NCBI RefSeq assembly: GCF_000485795.1
Contig: NZ_AXZL01000066.1
Coordinates: forward strand, 62,001 to 126,000
Reading direction: 5' to 3'
DNA length: 64,000 nt
Source of the DNA: Shewanella decolorationis S12
GTDB lineage: Bacteria; Pseudomonadota; Gammaproteobacteria; Enterobacterales; Shewanellaceae
The translations under genes were made by a program, and so were the position numbers. Positions 32,082-39,389 of the stretch are shown piece after piece. Below the pieces are notes generated by a model. It did not search any database. It worked only from the letters and a program-made list of their open reading frames with translations, and was not told where the DNA came from. Each line of letters starts with the position of its first letter. Positions within the stretch are counted from its first letter, which is position 1.

Positions 32082-32582
32082 ATGAAGGCATGGTACCTTT
32101 TGTACTGTAAGCCCCGAAGTGAAGCGAGGGCACAACAGAACTTAGCACTTCAAAATTTAGAGACATACTTACCCATGGTCTCTGAAGAAAAATCTCAACG
32201 CGGTCAGAAGCGGATCTGCCGTGTGCCTCTGTTTCCAAACTATTTGTTTATCAATTTCGATCCAAGCCAGACAAGTGTTAAGCAGGTCCACTCTACCCGT
32301 GGTGTGAGTCGTATCGTCAATTGACAAGAAAAAATGACACCAATCGACGACCGCATCATTCACGCCATTCGCATGAAAGAATTAACCCCATCCCTATCAG
32401 TTTTAGACAATGAATTAGAGCTAAAAACCGGGGAAAAAATTCGCTTTAAAGATGGTCCGTTTGTAGATTTAGAAGGCATTTTCCAAGAGAAATGCGCTAA
32501 CAAACGTTGCCACGTTTTATTTAATATTATGGGACAGATCAATACCTTATCCGTACCTGAACATTCGGTTGAACGGGTGTAA
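32082..32582 (+). pseudogene. rfaH: RfaH-type antiterminator gene with one in-frame TGA
   Basis: RfaH is a NusG paralogue that loads onto RNA polymerase at ops elements and suppresses termination in long surface-polysaccharide operons. The first part (80 codons) reads MKAWYLLYCKPRSEARAQQN through FPNYLFINFD and STRGVSRIV, a clear RfaH NGN domain. A TGA stands at 32322-32324. The same frame then continues for 86 codons with TGEKIRFKDGPFVDLEGIF (KOW domain). Reading through gives 166 residues, the normal RfaH length, so a single codon separates it from an intact gene. The break falls inside the NGN domain, so two half proteins are unlikely to work. It could be a real nonsense mutation or a sequence error. 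Confidence 0.85.
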
Positions 32583-33076
32583 TTTGTGAAGTGTTTCACT
32601 TTGCAGAGTAAGATTTTTACTTAGAGTCTTGTAAGACATTTGCTATAGGTTGTTTTTTGTTAGTTTGGTAGCAATTGAACTTGAAATAAAAATGTTAATA
32701 TATTTAGTGGCTTATTTTTGTCATGGCTACATCGTTATTGAAAATAACTAAATTTGCACCATTAAAAATCAAATATAAATTGCGTGCGTGTTTTTTATAC
32801 AGATGACGTGATTGCTGAGCTTTACAATGCGTATCAAGTCCTAAGTCACGATAAATGTAAACTGCAACTAAAGTTTTACTTGATTTTATGCAGTTGCAGT
32901 ACGAGGTTTAAGCTTGCTGCAAGTATGAGGTCATTACTTTAATACTGTTCTTAGCGTGTGAAGGTCGTGCCTTTACATAATCAGTAGAAGTGATTGCTAA
33001 CTGATATTTTGATTTAAAGTTTTGAAAAATATAAATATTCGCTATGCGAAGGGCAATATAGGGGCCGCAATCTATG

Positions 33077-33088
33077 GGCGGTAGCGTG
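33077..33088 (+). promoter_or_regulatory. ops element (RfaH recruitment site)
   Basis: GGCGGTAGCGTG is a perfect match to the operon polarity suppressor element that pauses RNA polymerase and recruits RfaH in enterobacterial polysaccharide, LPS and F-plasmid operons. It lies ~500 bases after rfaH and ~240 bases before the first exporter gene. Its last bases overlap a small hairpin (TGCCT-gaa-AGGCA, 33087-33099). Confidence 0.88.
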
Positions 33089-33100
33089 CCTGAAAGGCAT

Positions 33101-33124
33101 AAGACAGAACAATTTCTGTCTTTT
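33101..33124 (+). terminator. Terminator-like hairpin just after ops
   Basis: AAGACAGAA (33101-33109) pairs with TTCTGTCTT (33114-33122) over a CAAT loop, and the 3' arm runs into TTTT. It begins 12 bases after the ops element. The stem has only three G-C pairs, so termination may be partial, suitable for control by an antiterminator. The regulatory role is inference. Confidence 0.55.
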
Positions 33125-33164
33125 AGCGGATGCCGAAGGGGGTCTCGCCCGCCACGCGCAGCAG

Positions 33165-33290
33165 TGGCAAGTCCGAAGGCCTGCTAGCACTAGGACTGCC
33201 TTCGTTCACTAGAGCGCAGCAAAGAGCACTGCTCTATCACCTAGAACCTAGGGCCTAGAATCTAGAAGGAGCGTAGTCAGCTCCGCTTTA
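33165..33290. repeat. CTAG hairpin repeat block 1
   Basis: The block contains GGACTGCCTTCG near 33193, a GCAGC...CTGC hairpin around 33217-33233, then four CTAG at 33241, 33248, 33255 and 33262 (exact 7-base steps). It ends in a GGAGC-GTAGTCA-GCTCC hairpin (33268-33284). The same modules recur at 36100, 36615, 58100, 59370 and 62535. Confidence 0.75.
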
Positions 33291-33325
33291 ATGTTTTCCA
33301 TCTTTAACCCAATCGGAGATATCTG

Positions 33326-36067
33326 GTGTTACAACAAATCAAAAAATTCATCATAGTGGGGTTAAGTGCCACTGTATTGATGGGCACTCAGGCGCAAGCG
33401 TTAACTCCCTCTCCGCAGATGATTGAGCAATTCAAACAATTACCAAAAGCCGAGCAACAGCGTTTAGCCAGGCAATATGGTATTGACCCTAACATGCTGT
33501 CTGGTGGCCAATCGCAACCTCAGATAGCCAATCCACAAGTCGTTTCCGAACGTGAAATGCAGCCTGAGCGCATTAATACGGCAAATGATAAGAAAGAAAA
33601 AGCGGAATTAGATTTTTCCGTGGACTCTTCGAACCTAAAATTGCGCCGCTTTGGTTATGAAATGTTCGCGGGTGAGCCAAGCACCTTTGCACCAGTTTCT
33701 GATGTGCCAGTACCGGGAGAATATCTTGTTGGCCCTGGCGATAACATTAAAGTACAGCTTTACGGGAAAGAAAATAAAGAATACGACCTAGTGATTAATC
33801 GCGAAGGAGTCATTCAATTCCCTGAATTAGGACCTATTCCTGTGAATGGTTTGACATTCTCTGAGTTAAGAGAAACGCTGTCACAACGTATTCAACAACA
33901 AATGATTGGTATTGAGTCCAATATCACCATGGGTGAATTGCGCTCAATTCGTATTTTTGTAGCGGGTGATGCTTACAAACCTGGTTCATACACCGTTTCT
34001 AGCTTATCAACTATTACCCAAGCGTTATTTGTGGCTGGAGGGGTTAACGAAATCGGCTCGCTGCGTAATGTGCAATTAAAACGTAATGGCAAACTTGTAG
34101 GTACATTAGATTTATATGATCTGCTGTTAAAAGGTGATGCATCAGGCGACCTGCGCTTACATTCCGGAGATGTCGTATTTATTCCTTCTATTGGTGGTCT
34201 TGTAAGTGTTTCTGGCGAAGTCAGACGCCCAGCCATTTATGAGTTAAAAAACAACGAAACCATGGCCGATGTGATTGCAATGGCCGCAGGTTTAAATCCA
34301 GGCGCGTATCCCAAAAGCAGTTCAGTAGAGCGTTACAACAGTAAATCTTTAAAGACCGTTATTAATGTCGACCTCACAAGTGAACAGGGCAAAATGACCT
34401 TGGCGAAAGCGGGCGATGTTATTCGTGTTAAAAATGCCTCAGAGCAATTTGAAAGTGCAGTGACAGTTGTTGGCGCAGTTGTTCGACCTGGTAAATATCA
34501 ATGGTTTGCTGGGCAAAAAATCAGTGATATTTTTCCCTCAATTTGGGGCGATTTAGCCATCTCAGCTGATTTAGATTATGCCTTAGTGGTTCGTGAGGTT
34601 AACCAGTACGGCGATATTGAGGTTCATCAGTTTTCACCGGGCAAAGCGATTAGCAATAAAAACAGTGACCAAGATATTGAGCTAAAAGCCCGTGATAAAG
34701 TCATCGTGTTTAATTTTTCTGATGATGTGCAAAACCGTTTCGAGCTGAATAAGTTAGTTAAACAGCGCGTTGAGAAGGTAACTTCCTTAAATACAAACAC
34801 ATTAATTAGTTCCGATTTATTTAAAGCTGGATTTGTCCAGCTTGATAAGAGCAGATTAACCCAGCGCACGCAGTTAGCAGGGGTGGTTGTTACTGATAAA
34901 ACTGAGTCAGAAGATGTCGCTGTGGTCAAAGGTGTCGTCAACAAAATGTTGGCTAACTTATTTGATGATACAGAGTTACTCAAACTCAGTAATCAAATGG
35001 CACGTCAAGAATTACTCTACCCTGTTATGGTTAAGCTGAATAATCAAGGCCGAGCAGGGGCAGGGATACAGGTTGTTGGAATTGATGGTCAGGTACGTTT
35101 ACCTGGGCTTTATCCGCTAACCGCAGGTGCAAGAGTCAATGATTTAGTTGTTGCTGCGGGTGGCTTGAAAGAAGGTGCCTACACAACTAGAGCAGAATTA
35201 ACATCAACTGTAGTTGATAATTCTGGCTCTAAAACTGAGCATAAAAATATTGACCTTGCTTTAGCACTGCAAAATAACCAAAGTGCCAATTTATTATTAT
35301 CTGGTAGAGATATTCTCACTGTGATGACCACACCAGATTGGCAAGAGACCAAAGTGGTTGAGGTCAGAGGCGAGGTTAAATTCCCTGGTCGTTACAATAT
35401 TCGTCGTGGTGAAACCTTAAGTGATTTAATCACCCGTGTGGGTGGCTTTACCGAATATGCAGCATTACCTTCGGCAGTATTTGTACGTGAGTCTGTGCGC
35501 CAACAAGAGCAGATTGAAATCAAAAAGCTGGCTGACCAACTCCGTCGTGATATTGCCACCCGTGGGATTTCGAAGGATGGTACGGTAGTTAATTATGCCG
35601 ATGCACAGTTAATGCTAACTGACCTTGAAAACATTAAAGCGGTTGGTCGTTTAGTTGTCGATTTACCTGCTATTTCACTTGGTATTACTCAGGCAGATTT
35701 GCAGTTAGAAGATGCCGACATTTTATATGTCCCTTCAACTAAGCAAACGATTGCAGTAATGGGCGAAGTCCAACATCCTGCAACCCATAGGTTTAAAGAA
35801 GGTTTAACGATAGACCAGTATCTAGCCATGTCTGGTGGTGCAAGAGAACGTGCTGATGAGGGAAGAACCTATGTTATTCAAGCTAATGGTTCAGTATTGA
35901 TCCCATCACGTTCAAGCTGGTTCAGCGGTGGAGAGCAATTGCAACCTGGTGATACTGTGATTGTTCCACTAGACACTGAATATAAAGATAACCTGACGCT
36001 CTGGTCGCAAGTGACAGGCATTATCTATAACACCGCAGTTGCTATCTCAGCCATCGCTGGTTTGTAA
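33326..36067 (+). CDS. SLBB/Wza-like polysaccharide export protein
   Basis: The 913-residue protein begins with a signal peptide (IIVGLSATVLMGTQAQA, cut near residue 25) and has no clear lipobox. The Poly_export domain (GEYLVGPGDNIKVQLYGKEN, about 130-215) is followed by a chain of SLBB-like beta-grasp domains with repeated G-x-V-x-x-P-G-x-Y/Y-x-L motifs, at about 219-265, 290-340, 375-420, 590-640, 675-730 and 810-860. It is more than twice as long as E. coli Wza. It probably forms the periplasmic and outer-membrane exit channel for the polysaccharide. The start is GTG 33326, with CGGAG before it. An unusual point is that no tyrosine autokinase gene accompanies it here. Confidence 0.92.
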   Translation: MLQQIKKFIIVGLSATVLMGTQAQALTPSPQMIEQFKQLPKAEQQRLARQYGIDPNMLSGGQSQPQIANPQVVSEREMQPERINTANDKKEKAELDFSVDSSNLKLRRFGYEMFAGEPSTFAPVSDVPVPGEYLVGPGDNIKVQLYGKENKEYDLVINREGVIQFPELGPIPVNGLTFSELRETLSQRIQQQMIGIESNITMGELRSIRIFVAGDAYKPGSYTVSSLSTITQALFVAGGVNEIGSLRNVQLKRNGKLVGTLDLYDLLLKGDASGDLRLHSGDVVFIPSIGGLVSVSGEVRRPAIYELKNNETMADVIAMAAGLNPGAYPKSSSVERYNSKSLKTVINVDLTSEQGKMTLAKAGDVIRVKNASEQFESAVTVVGAVVRPGKYQWFAGQKISDIFPSIWGDLAISADLDYALVVREVNQYGDIEVHQFSPGKAISNKNSDQDIELKARDKVIVFNFSDDVQNRFELNKLVKQRVEKVTSLNTNTLISSDLFKAGFVQLDKSRLTQRTQLAGVVVTDKTESEDVAVVKGVVNKMLANLFDDTELLKLSNQMARQELLYPVMVKLNNQGRAGAGIQVVGIDGQVRLPGLYPLTAGARVNDLVVAAGGLKEGAYTTRAELTSTVVDNSGSKTEHKNIDLALALQNNQSANLLLSGRDILTVMTTPDWQETKVVEVRGEVKFPGRYNIRRGETLSDLITRVGGFTEYAALPSAVFVRESVRQQEQIEIKKLADQLRRDIATRGISKDGTVVNYADAQLMLTDLENIKAVGRLVVDLPAISLGITQADLQLEDADILYVPSTKQTIAVMGEVQHPATHRFKEGLTIDQYLAMSGGARERADEGRTYVIQANGSVLIPSRSSWFSGGEQLQPGDTVIVPLDTEYKDNLTLWSQVTGIIYNTAVAISAIAGL

Positions 36068-36099
36068 TACGAAGATGATAGGTCGCTGCTTAGCAACTG

Positions 36100-36215
36100 C
36101 TAGAACGCTCACAAGCTCGCTCTAGGCCGCAGCAAAGAGCGCTGCTTTAGAACGCCACTGCGTGGCTCTAGAATCTAGAAGTTGCGTAGCGACACTCTGC
36201 TTTTCCTCGATTCTC
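36100..36215. repeat. CTAG hairpin repeat block 2, before the four-helix gene
   Basis: Modules in order: a 26-base CTAGA...TCTAG element (36100-36125), a GCAGC-AAAGAGC-GCTGC hairpin (36129-36145), a GCCAC-TGC-GTGGC hairpin between TAGAAC and TCTAGAATCTAG (36148-36178), and a GTTGC-GTA-GCGAC hairpin (36181-36193). The first module matches 36661-36686 in all but one base. The third and fourth have close relatives at 59394 and 62561. Confidence 0.8.
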
Positions 36216-36234
36216 GCGACTGAAAGGAGCTCTT

Positions 36235-36612
36235 ATGCGATTCGAACAACTGGATGTTTGGAAACGAGCTTGCCGCCTATCATGTGATGTTTATAAGGAA
36301 CTTAAAAATTGCCGAGATTATGGGCTCAGAGAACAGATGACCAGAGCGGCAGTTTCTATTCCCTCAAACATAGCGGAGGGCGAGGAACGTGAGTCAAATG
36401 CAGAGTCAGCAAGATTTCTTTATTTTGCAAAAGGTTCATCTGGGGAACTGATTACTCAGATATATATTGCGATAGAAATTGGCGTAATAGACAAACAAAA
36501 CGGAATGACTCTTATCAAAGAGGCTAAAGAAATTTCAGCAATGATTGCTTCTTTGATAAAAATACGAAAAGGTAGTGTCCGAGAAGAGTCCGCAGATTAT
36601 AAAAGTACGTAG
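36235..36612 (+). CDS. Four-helix bundle protein (23S rRNA intervening-sequence protein family)
   Basis: The 125-residue protein reads MRFEQLDVWKRACRLSCDVY, then LREQMTRAAVSIPSNIAEGE and FLYFAKGSSGELITQIYIA, the hallmarks of the S23 / four-helix bundle family. Members are found inside spacer elements of 23S rRNA genes, as stand-alone genes in surface-polysaccharide loci, and as relatives of the Avd protein of diversity-generating retroelements. The biochemical role of stand-alone members is unknown. AAGGAG precedes the ATG. The gene is bracketed on both sides by CTAG hairpin blocks, as though it moved as a unit. No reverse transcriptase is present. Confidence 0.88.
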   Translation: MRFEQLDVWKRACRLSCDVYKELKNCRDYGLREQMTRAAVSIPSNIAEGEERESNAESARFLYFAKGSSGELITQIYIAIEIGVIDKQNGMTLIKEAKEISAMIASLIKIRKGSVREESADYKST

Positions 36613-36799
36613 AAACTAGGACGGCCTACGCCCTCTAGGACGCAGCAAAAAACGCTGCTGCTAGAACGCTCGCAAGCTCGCTCTAGGCCCTAGAACCTAG
36701 GATTTAAAACCTAGAATCTAGTACCTAGCACCTAGTGCCTTCTTTAAATATCTTTAAGCTTTCCTAGGGCCTAGCACCTAGGGCCTAGAACCTAAAAAA
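36613..36799. repeat. CTAG hairpin repeat block 3 with heptad arrays
   Basis: After GGACGGCCTACG and a GCAGC...GCTGC hairpin (36641-36658) comes the 26-base CTAGA...TCTAG element (36661-36686). CTAG then occurs at 36683, 36690, 36697, 36711, 36718, 36725 and 36732, all in one 7-base register (one heptad, 36704, lacks it). A second run is at 36764, 36771, 36778 and 36785, with a decayed CTAA at 36792. The block reaches the wzz start without an evident ribosome site other than within the repeats. Confidence 0.85.
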
Positions 36800-37774
36800 A
36801 TGAACACACAAATTACTCAAAATCCAAACACATACCAATCCGATGCCAGATTCCCTCAAGTGCAAGACGACGAAATCGATCTTCGAGAACTGTTCTCTGT
36901 CATCTGGCGCGGTAAATGGATTATTTTGGCTGTTACCGCTGTATTTGCCATAGGTGCGGTCGTCTTTGCCATAAAGCAACCAAATATCTACAAATCTGAA
37001 GCCCTGCTTGCGCCTGCATCTGAGGAACAAGGCGGTGGTTTAAGTGCGTTAGCATCTCAATTTGGCGGTTTAGCTAGCCTTGCGGGCGTGAATCTGGGTA
37101 GCAAAGGCGGTACAGATAAAACCGAATTGGCAATTGAGGTATTAAAGTCTCGCCAATTTACCAGTGAGTTTATCAACAAGCACAATATCCTTGCCGATTT
37201 AATGGCAGCCAAAAAGTGGGATAGGGATAGCGATAAACTTATCTATGACCCAGAACTATATAACGAGCAAACCAATACCTGGGTGCGCGAGGTTGAACCA
37301 CCATTAAAACCTGAGCCATCAATGCAAGAGGCTTATAAAGCGTTCAGCAAAATCATGGCGGTAAATTCAGCCAAAGACACAGGCATGGTGACGTTATCTG
37401 TAGAGCATTTATCGCCAACCGTTGCAGAGCAATGGGTCACTTGGTTAATTCAAGATATTAATAAAGTGATGAAGGACCGTGATGTCGCAGAGGCCCACCG
37501 CAGTACCGATTTTTTAAATAAACAAATCGCCCTAACCAATGTGGCCGACATTAAAACCGTACTTTACAAACTGATTGAAGAACAAGCTAAAACCATTATG
37601 TTTGCCGAAGTGCGCGATGAATACGTGTTTAAAACTATTGACCCCGCATTCGCGCCAGAAGAAAAGGCCAAACCCAAACGCGCCTTAATTTGTGTATTAG
37701 GCACGCTGCTCGGCGGCATGTTAGGCGTGATGATAGTGCTGGTAAGGCATTTTATGAGAAATGAGCAAAACTAG
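36800..37774 (+). CDS. wzz: Polysaccharide chain-length regulator Wzz
   Basis: Wzz proteins set the modal chain length of Wzy-made polymers. The 324-residue product has an N-terminal Wzz domain start (DEIDLRELFSVIWRGKW), a first membrane helix at about 31-52, a periplasmic alpha/beta domain with YKSEALLAPA and a coiled-coil region. A second membrane helix is near the C-terminus (about 294-316, LICVLGTLLGGMLGVMIVLV). No C-terminal kinase domain is fused. The ATG at 36800 directly abuts the CTAG array, which replaces a normal Shine-Dalgarno sequence. Confidence 0.95.
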   Translation: MNTQITQNPNTYQSDARFPQVQDDEIDLRELFSVIWRGKWIILAVTAVFAIGAVVFAIKQPNIYKSEALLAPASEEQGGGLSALASQFGGLASLAGVNLGSKGGTDKTELAIEVLKSRQFTSEFINKHNILADLMAAKKWDRDSDKLIYDPELYNEQTNTWVREVEPPLKPEPSMQEAYKAFSKIMAVNSAKDTGMVTLSVEHLSPTVAEQWVTWLIQDINKVMKDRDVAEAHRSTDFLNKQIALTNVADIKTVLYKLIEEQAKTIMFAEVRDEYVFKTIDPAFAPEEKAKPKRALICVLGTLLGGMLGVMIVLVRHFMRNEQN

Positions 37775-37912
37775 AATCTAGATTCTCGGAACTGTCTATT
37801 GGGACAGTTTTAAGAAAACAGCTGAAAACACTAAAACCTTGGCTTTACAAGAGATTGCACGAAACTGTCTCAAAATGGATGAAAAGTGACTCAGCTTGGA
37901 TTGGAGGTTGAG
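37771..37912. repeat. Spacer between wzz and wzx with CTAG pair and GACAGT hairpin
   Basis: CTAG at 37771 and 37778 (7 bases apart) overlaps the wzz stop. AACTGTC (37790-37796) pairs with GACAGTT (37803-37809), followed by a short T run, a weak terminator candidate. A further GAAACTGTCTC lies near 37860. This could be a worn insertion-sequence end, but no transposase reading frame is visible. Confidence 0.4.
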
Positions 37913-37960
37913 ATGAAAAAGCGTAATTTTCTCGTTTGGTTAGTGCCATTCAGCCAGTAG
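37913..37960 (+). CDS. 15-residue leader ORF before wzx
   Basis: ATG 37913 opens a short frame, MKKRNFLVWLVPFSQ, ending in TAG one base before the wzx ATG. It has a strong GGAGG ribosome site (37903-37907), whereas wzx itself has none. It may serve translational coupling of wzx, or be a leftover of an older gene start. It resembles the beginning of a signal peptide. No known family. Confidence 0.4.
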   Translation: MKKRNFLVWLVPFSQ

Positions 37961-37961
37961 A

Positions 37962-39332
37962 ATGAAGGAATTTGTCTTGTCTAGTGCACAAAACCTACAA
38001 CCAAAATGGTTGAAATTACTACCGAATAAATTATCCGAGCGCTTATCCGGCAATCATAGCTTACTTGCTGCGATTAATAACAGTGGCTGGTTGATGTTTG
38101 ATAAGTTAATAAGATTAGTCCTTGGATTATTGGTAAGCGCTTGGGTTGCACGCTATCTTGGGCCGGCTCAATTTGGTGAATTAGCTTATGTACTGGCGTA
38201 TTTGGCCTTCTTTCAAGCAGTGGCACTGCTCGGCATGGATGGCATTGTCGTCCGTGATATTGCCAAAGATAAAGCCAAAGCAGGTGAAATACTCGGTACT
38301 GTTTTTACTTTACGTTTAATTGTTGGTTTCTTTTGTTGGTTAATCGCGATTGCTGGGATGGGTTTGGCTAATGGTTGGCATGACAGTACTGTATATATCA
38401 CAGCACTTGTAGGTGCAGGTTTGGTTTTTCAAGCGGCTGACACTATTGATCTTTGGTTTCAGAGTCAAAGTCAGAGTAAGCGAACCGTTATTGCTAAGCT
38501 AATGGCTTATATTATTTCCAATGGCTTAAAAATTATACTTATTTTAAATAAAGCGCCACTGCTTGCATTTGCGCTTGTGATGACGATTGAGTTTTTGTTG
38601 GCCGCTTTGGCGTTAACATATGCATATAGAAAATTTACTTGCAAGCAACCTTGGCAGTTAATTAAAAGTCATGCAGTCAAATTGTTAATAGAATCTTGGC
38701 CATTTATTCTAGGTGGTCTGTCGATCATCATTTATATGCGAATCGATCAGATCATGATTAAAGAAATGCTGGGTGATGTGGAGCTGGGTATTTATGCTGC
38801 AGTATTGCCGTTAGCCATGTTATGGACATTTATACCTATGACACTTTCAGTCAGTTTGGCCCCCATGGTCGCAAGAGCGAAACAGCAAAGTGAACAGGTG
38901 TATTGGGCTTGTTTAAGTAATATATTTCGTGGTTTTGCATTGTTGGGTTGGCTCATTTGCATCCCTGTTGCAATAATATCCAGTTATGCTGTTGAATTAT
39001 TGTTCGGTAGTGAATATGCCAAGGGTTCCTCGGTGCTTGCTGTCTTGGTGTTCACTAATTTGCTTATTAATATGGGTGTAGCACAAAGTCTATGGATTTT
39101 GAATGAAGGTAAATCAAAACTCAGCTTGTATAAGACAATTGTTGGTGCAGTAGTTTGTTTAACTTCAAATTTAATATTAATACCTCAACTAGGCATTATA
39201 GGGGCAGCAATCAGTGCTGTGCTGGCGCAGCTTAGCTCCACCATATTGACAAATGTTATTTTGTGTCGTGACGTGTTTATTTTGCAGATTAAGAGTTTGT
39301 TTCTAATCAAATATATCCATCACGTAAAATGA
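37962..39332 (+). CDS. wzx: Wzx-type polysaccharide repeat-unit flippase
   Basis: The 456-residue MATE/MOP-superfamily protein has about 12-14 hydrophobic helices beginning near residue 45. It carries the family stretches GLLVSAWVARYLGPAQFGEL and LGMDGIVVRDIAKDK. It should move undecaprenyl-pyrophosphate-linked repeat units across the inner membrane. ATG 37962 follows one base after the leader ORF stop and has no good ribosome site of its own. Paired with Wzz and the Wzy candidate at 45100, it marks a Wzx/Wzy-dependent pathway. Confidence 0.93.
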   Translation: MKEFVLSSAQNLQPKWLKLLPNKLSERLSGNHSLLAAINNSGWLMFDKLIRLVLGLLVSAWVARYLGPAQFGELAYVLAYLAFFQAVALLGMDGIVVRDIAKDKAKAGEILGTVFTLRLIVGFFCWLIAIAGMGLANGWHDSTVYITALVGAGLVFQAADTIDLWFQSQSQSKRTVIAKLMAYIISNGLKIILILNKAPLLAFALVMTIEFLLAALALTYAYRKFTCKQPWQLIKSHAVKLLIESWPFILGGLSIIIYMRIDQIMIKEMLGDVELGIYAAVLPLAMLWTFIPMTLSVSLAPMVARAKQQSEQVYWACLSNIFRGFALLGWLICIPVAIISSYAVELLFGSEYAKGSSVLAVLVFTNLLINMGVAQSLWILNEGKSKLSLYKTIVGAVVCLTSNLILIPQLGIIGAAISAVLAQLSSTILTNVILCRDVFILQIKSLFLIKYIHHVK

Positions 39333-39389
39333 TTTTAACACTTCTTTAAGTTTTAAATACTTTTTAATTTCTGATAGGTTGTAATTAAA

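Larger units (their letters stand above)
32583..33325 (+). promoter_or_regulatory. Long leader of the polysaccharide operon
   Basis: This 743-base stretch holds no gene. Its first ~450 bases are AT-rich. A weak promoter-like pair is TTGAAA (about 33022) with TATGCG 15 bases later, which would place transcription just before the ops element at 33077. After that come a terminator-like hairpin (33101-33124) and a CTAG repeat block (33165-33290). The exporter gene starts at GTG 33326 behind CGGAG. The layout is that of a JUMPstart/ops leader. Confidence 0.65.

Noticed and set aside
32322-32324. Selenocysteine recoding of the TGA in rfaH
   Set aside because: A selenocysteine in an RfaH NGN domain has no precedent I know of, and no clear SECIS-like hairpin was recognised just after the TGA. 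Nonsense mutation or error is simpler.
36235-36612. Accessory protein (Avd) of a diversity-generating retroelement
   Set aside because: The fold family is related, but there is no reverse transcriptase, template repeat or variable repeat in the window.
36235-36612. An rRNA intervening sequence with flanking 23S rRNA
   Set aside because: The neighbours are polysaccharide genes. No rRNA sequence was recognised on either side.
36661-36799. CRISPR array
   Set aside because: The repeated unit is 7 bases with no 25-40 base repeats and unique spacers, and no cas genes are present.
37790-37870. Insertion sequence end near wzx
   Set aside because: ACTGTC motifs recur, but there is no transposase frame, target duplication or second end to support it.
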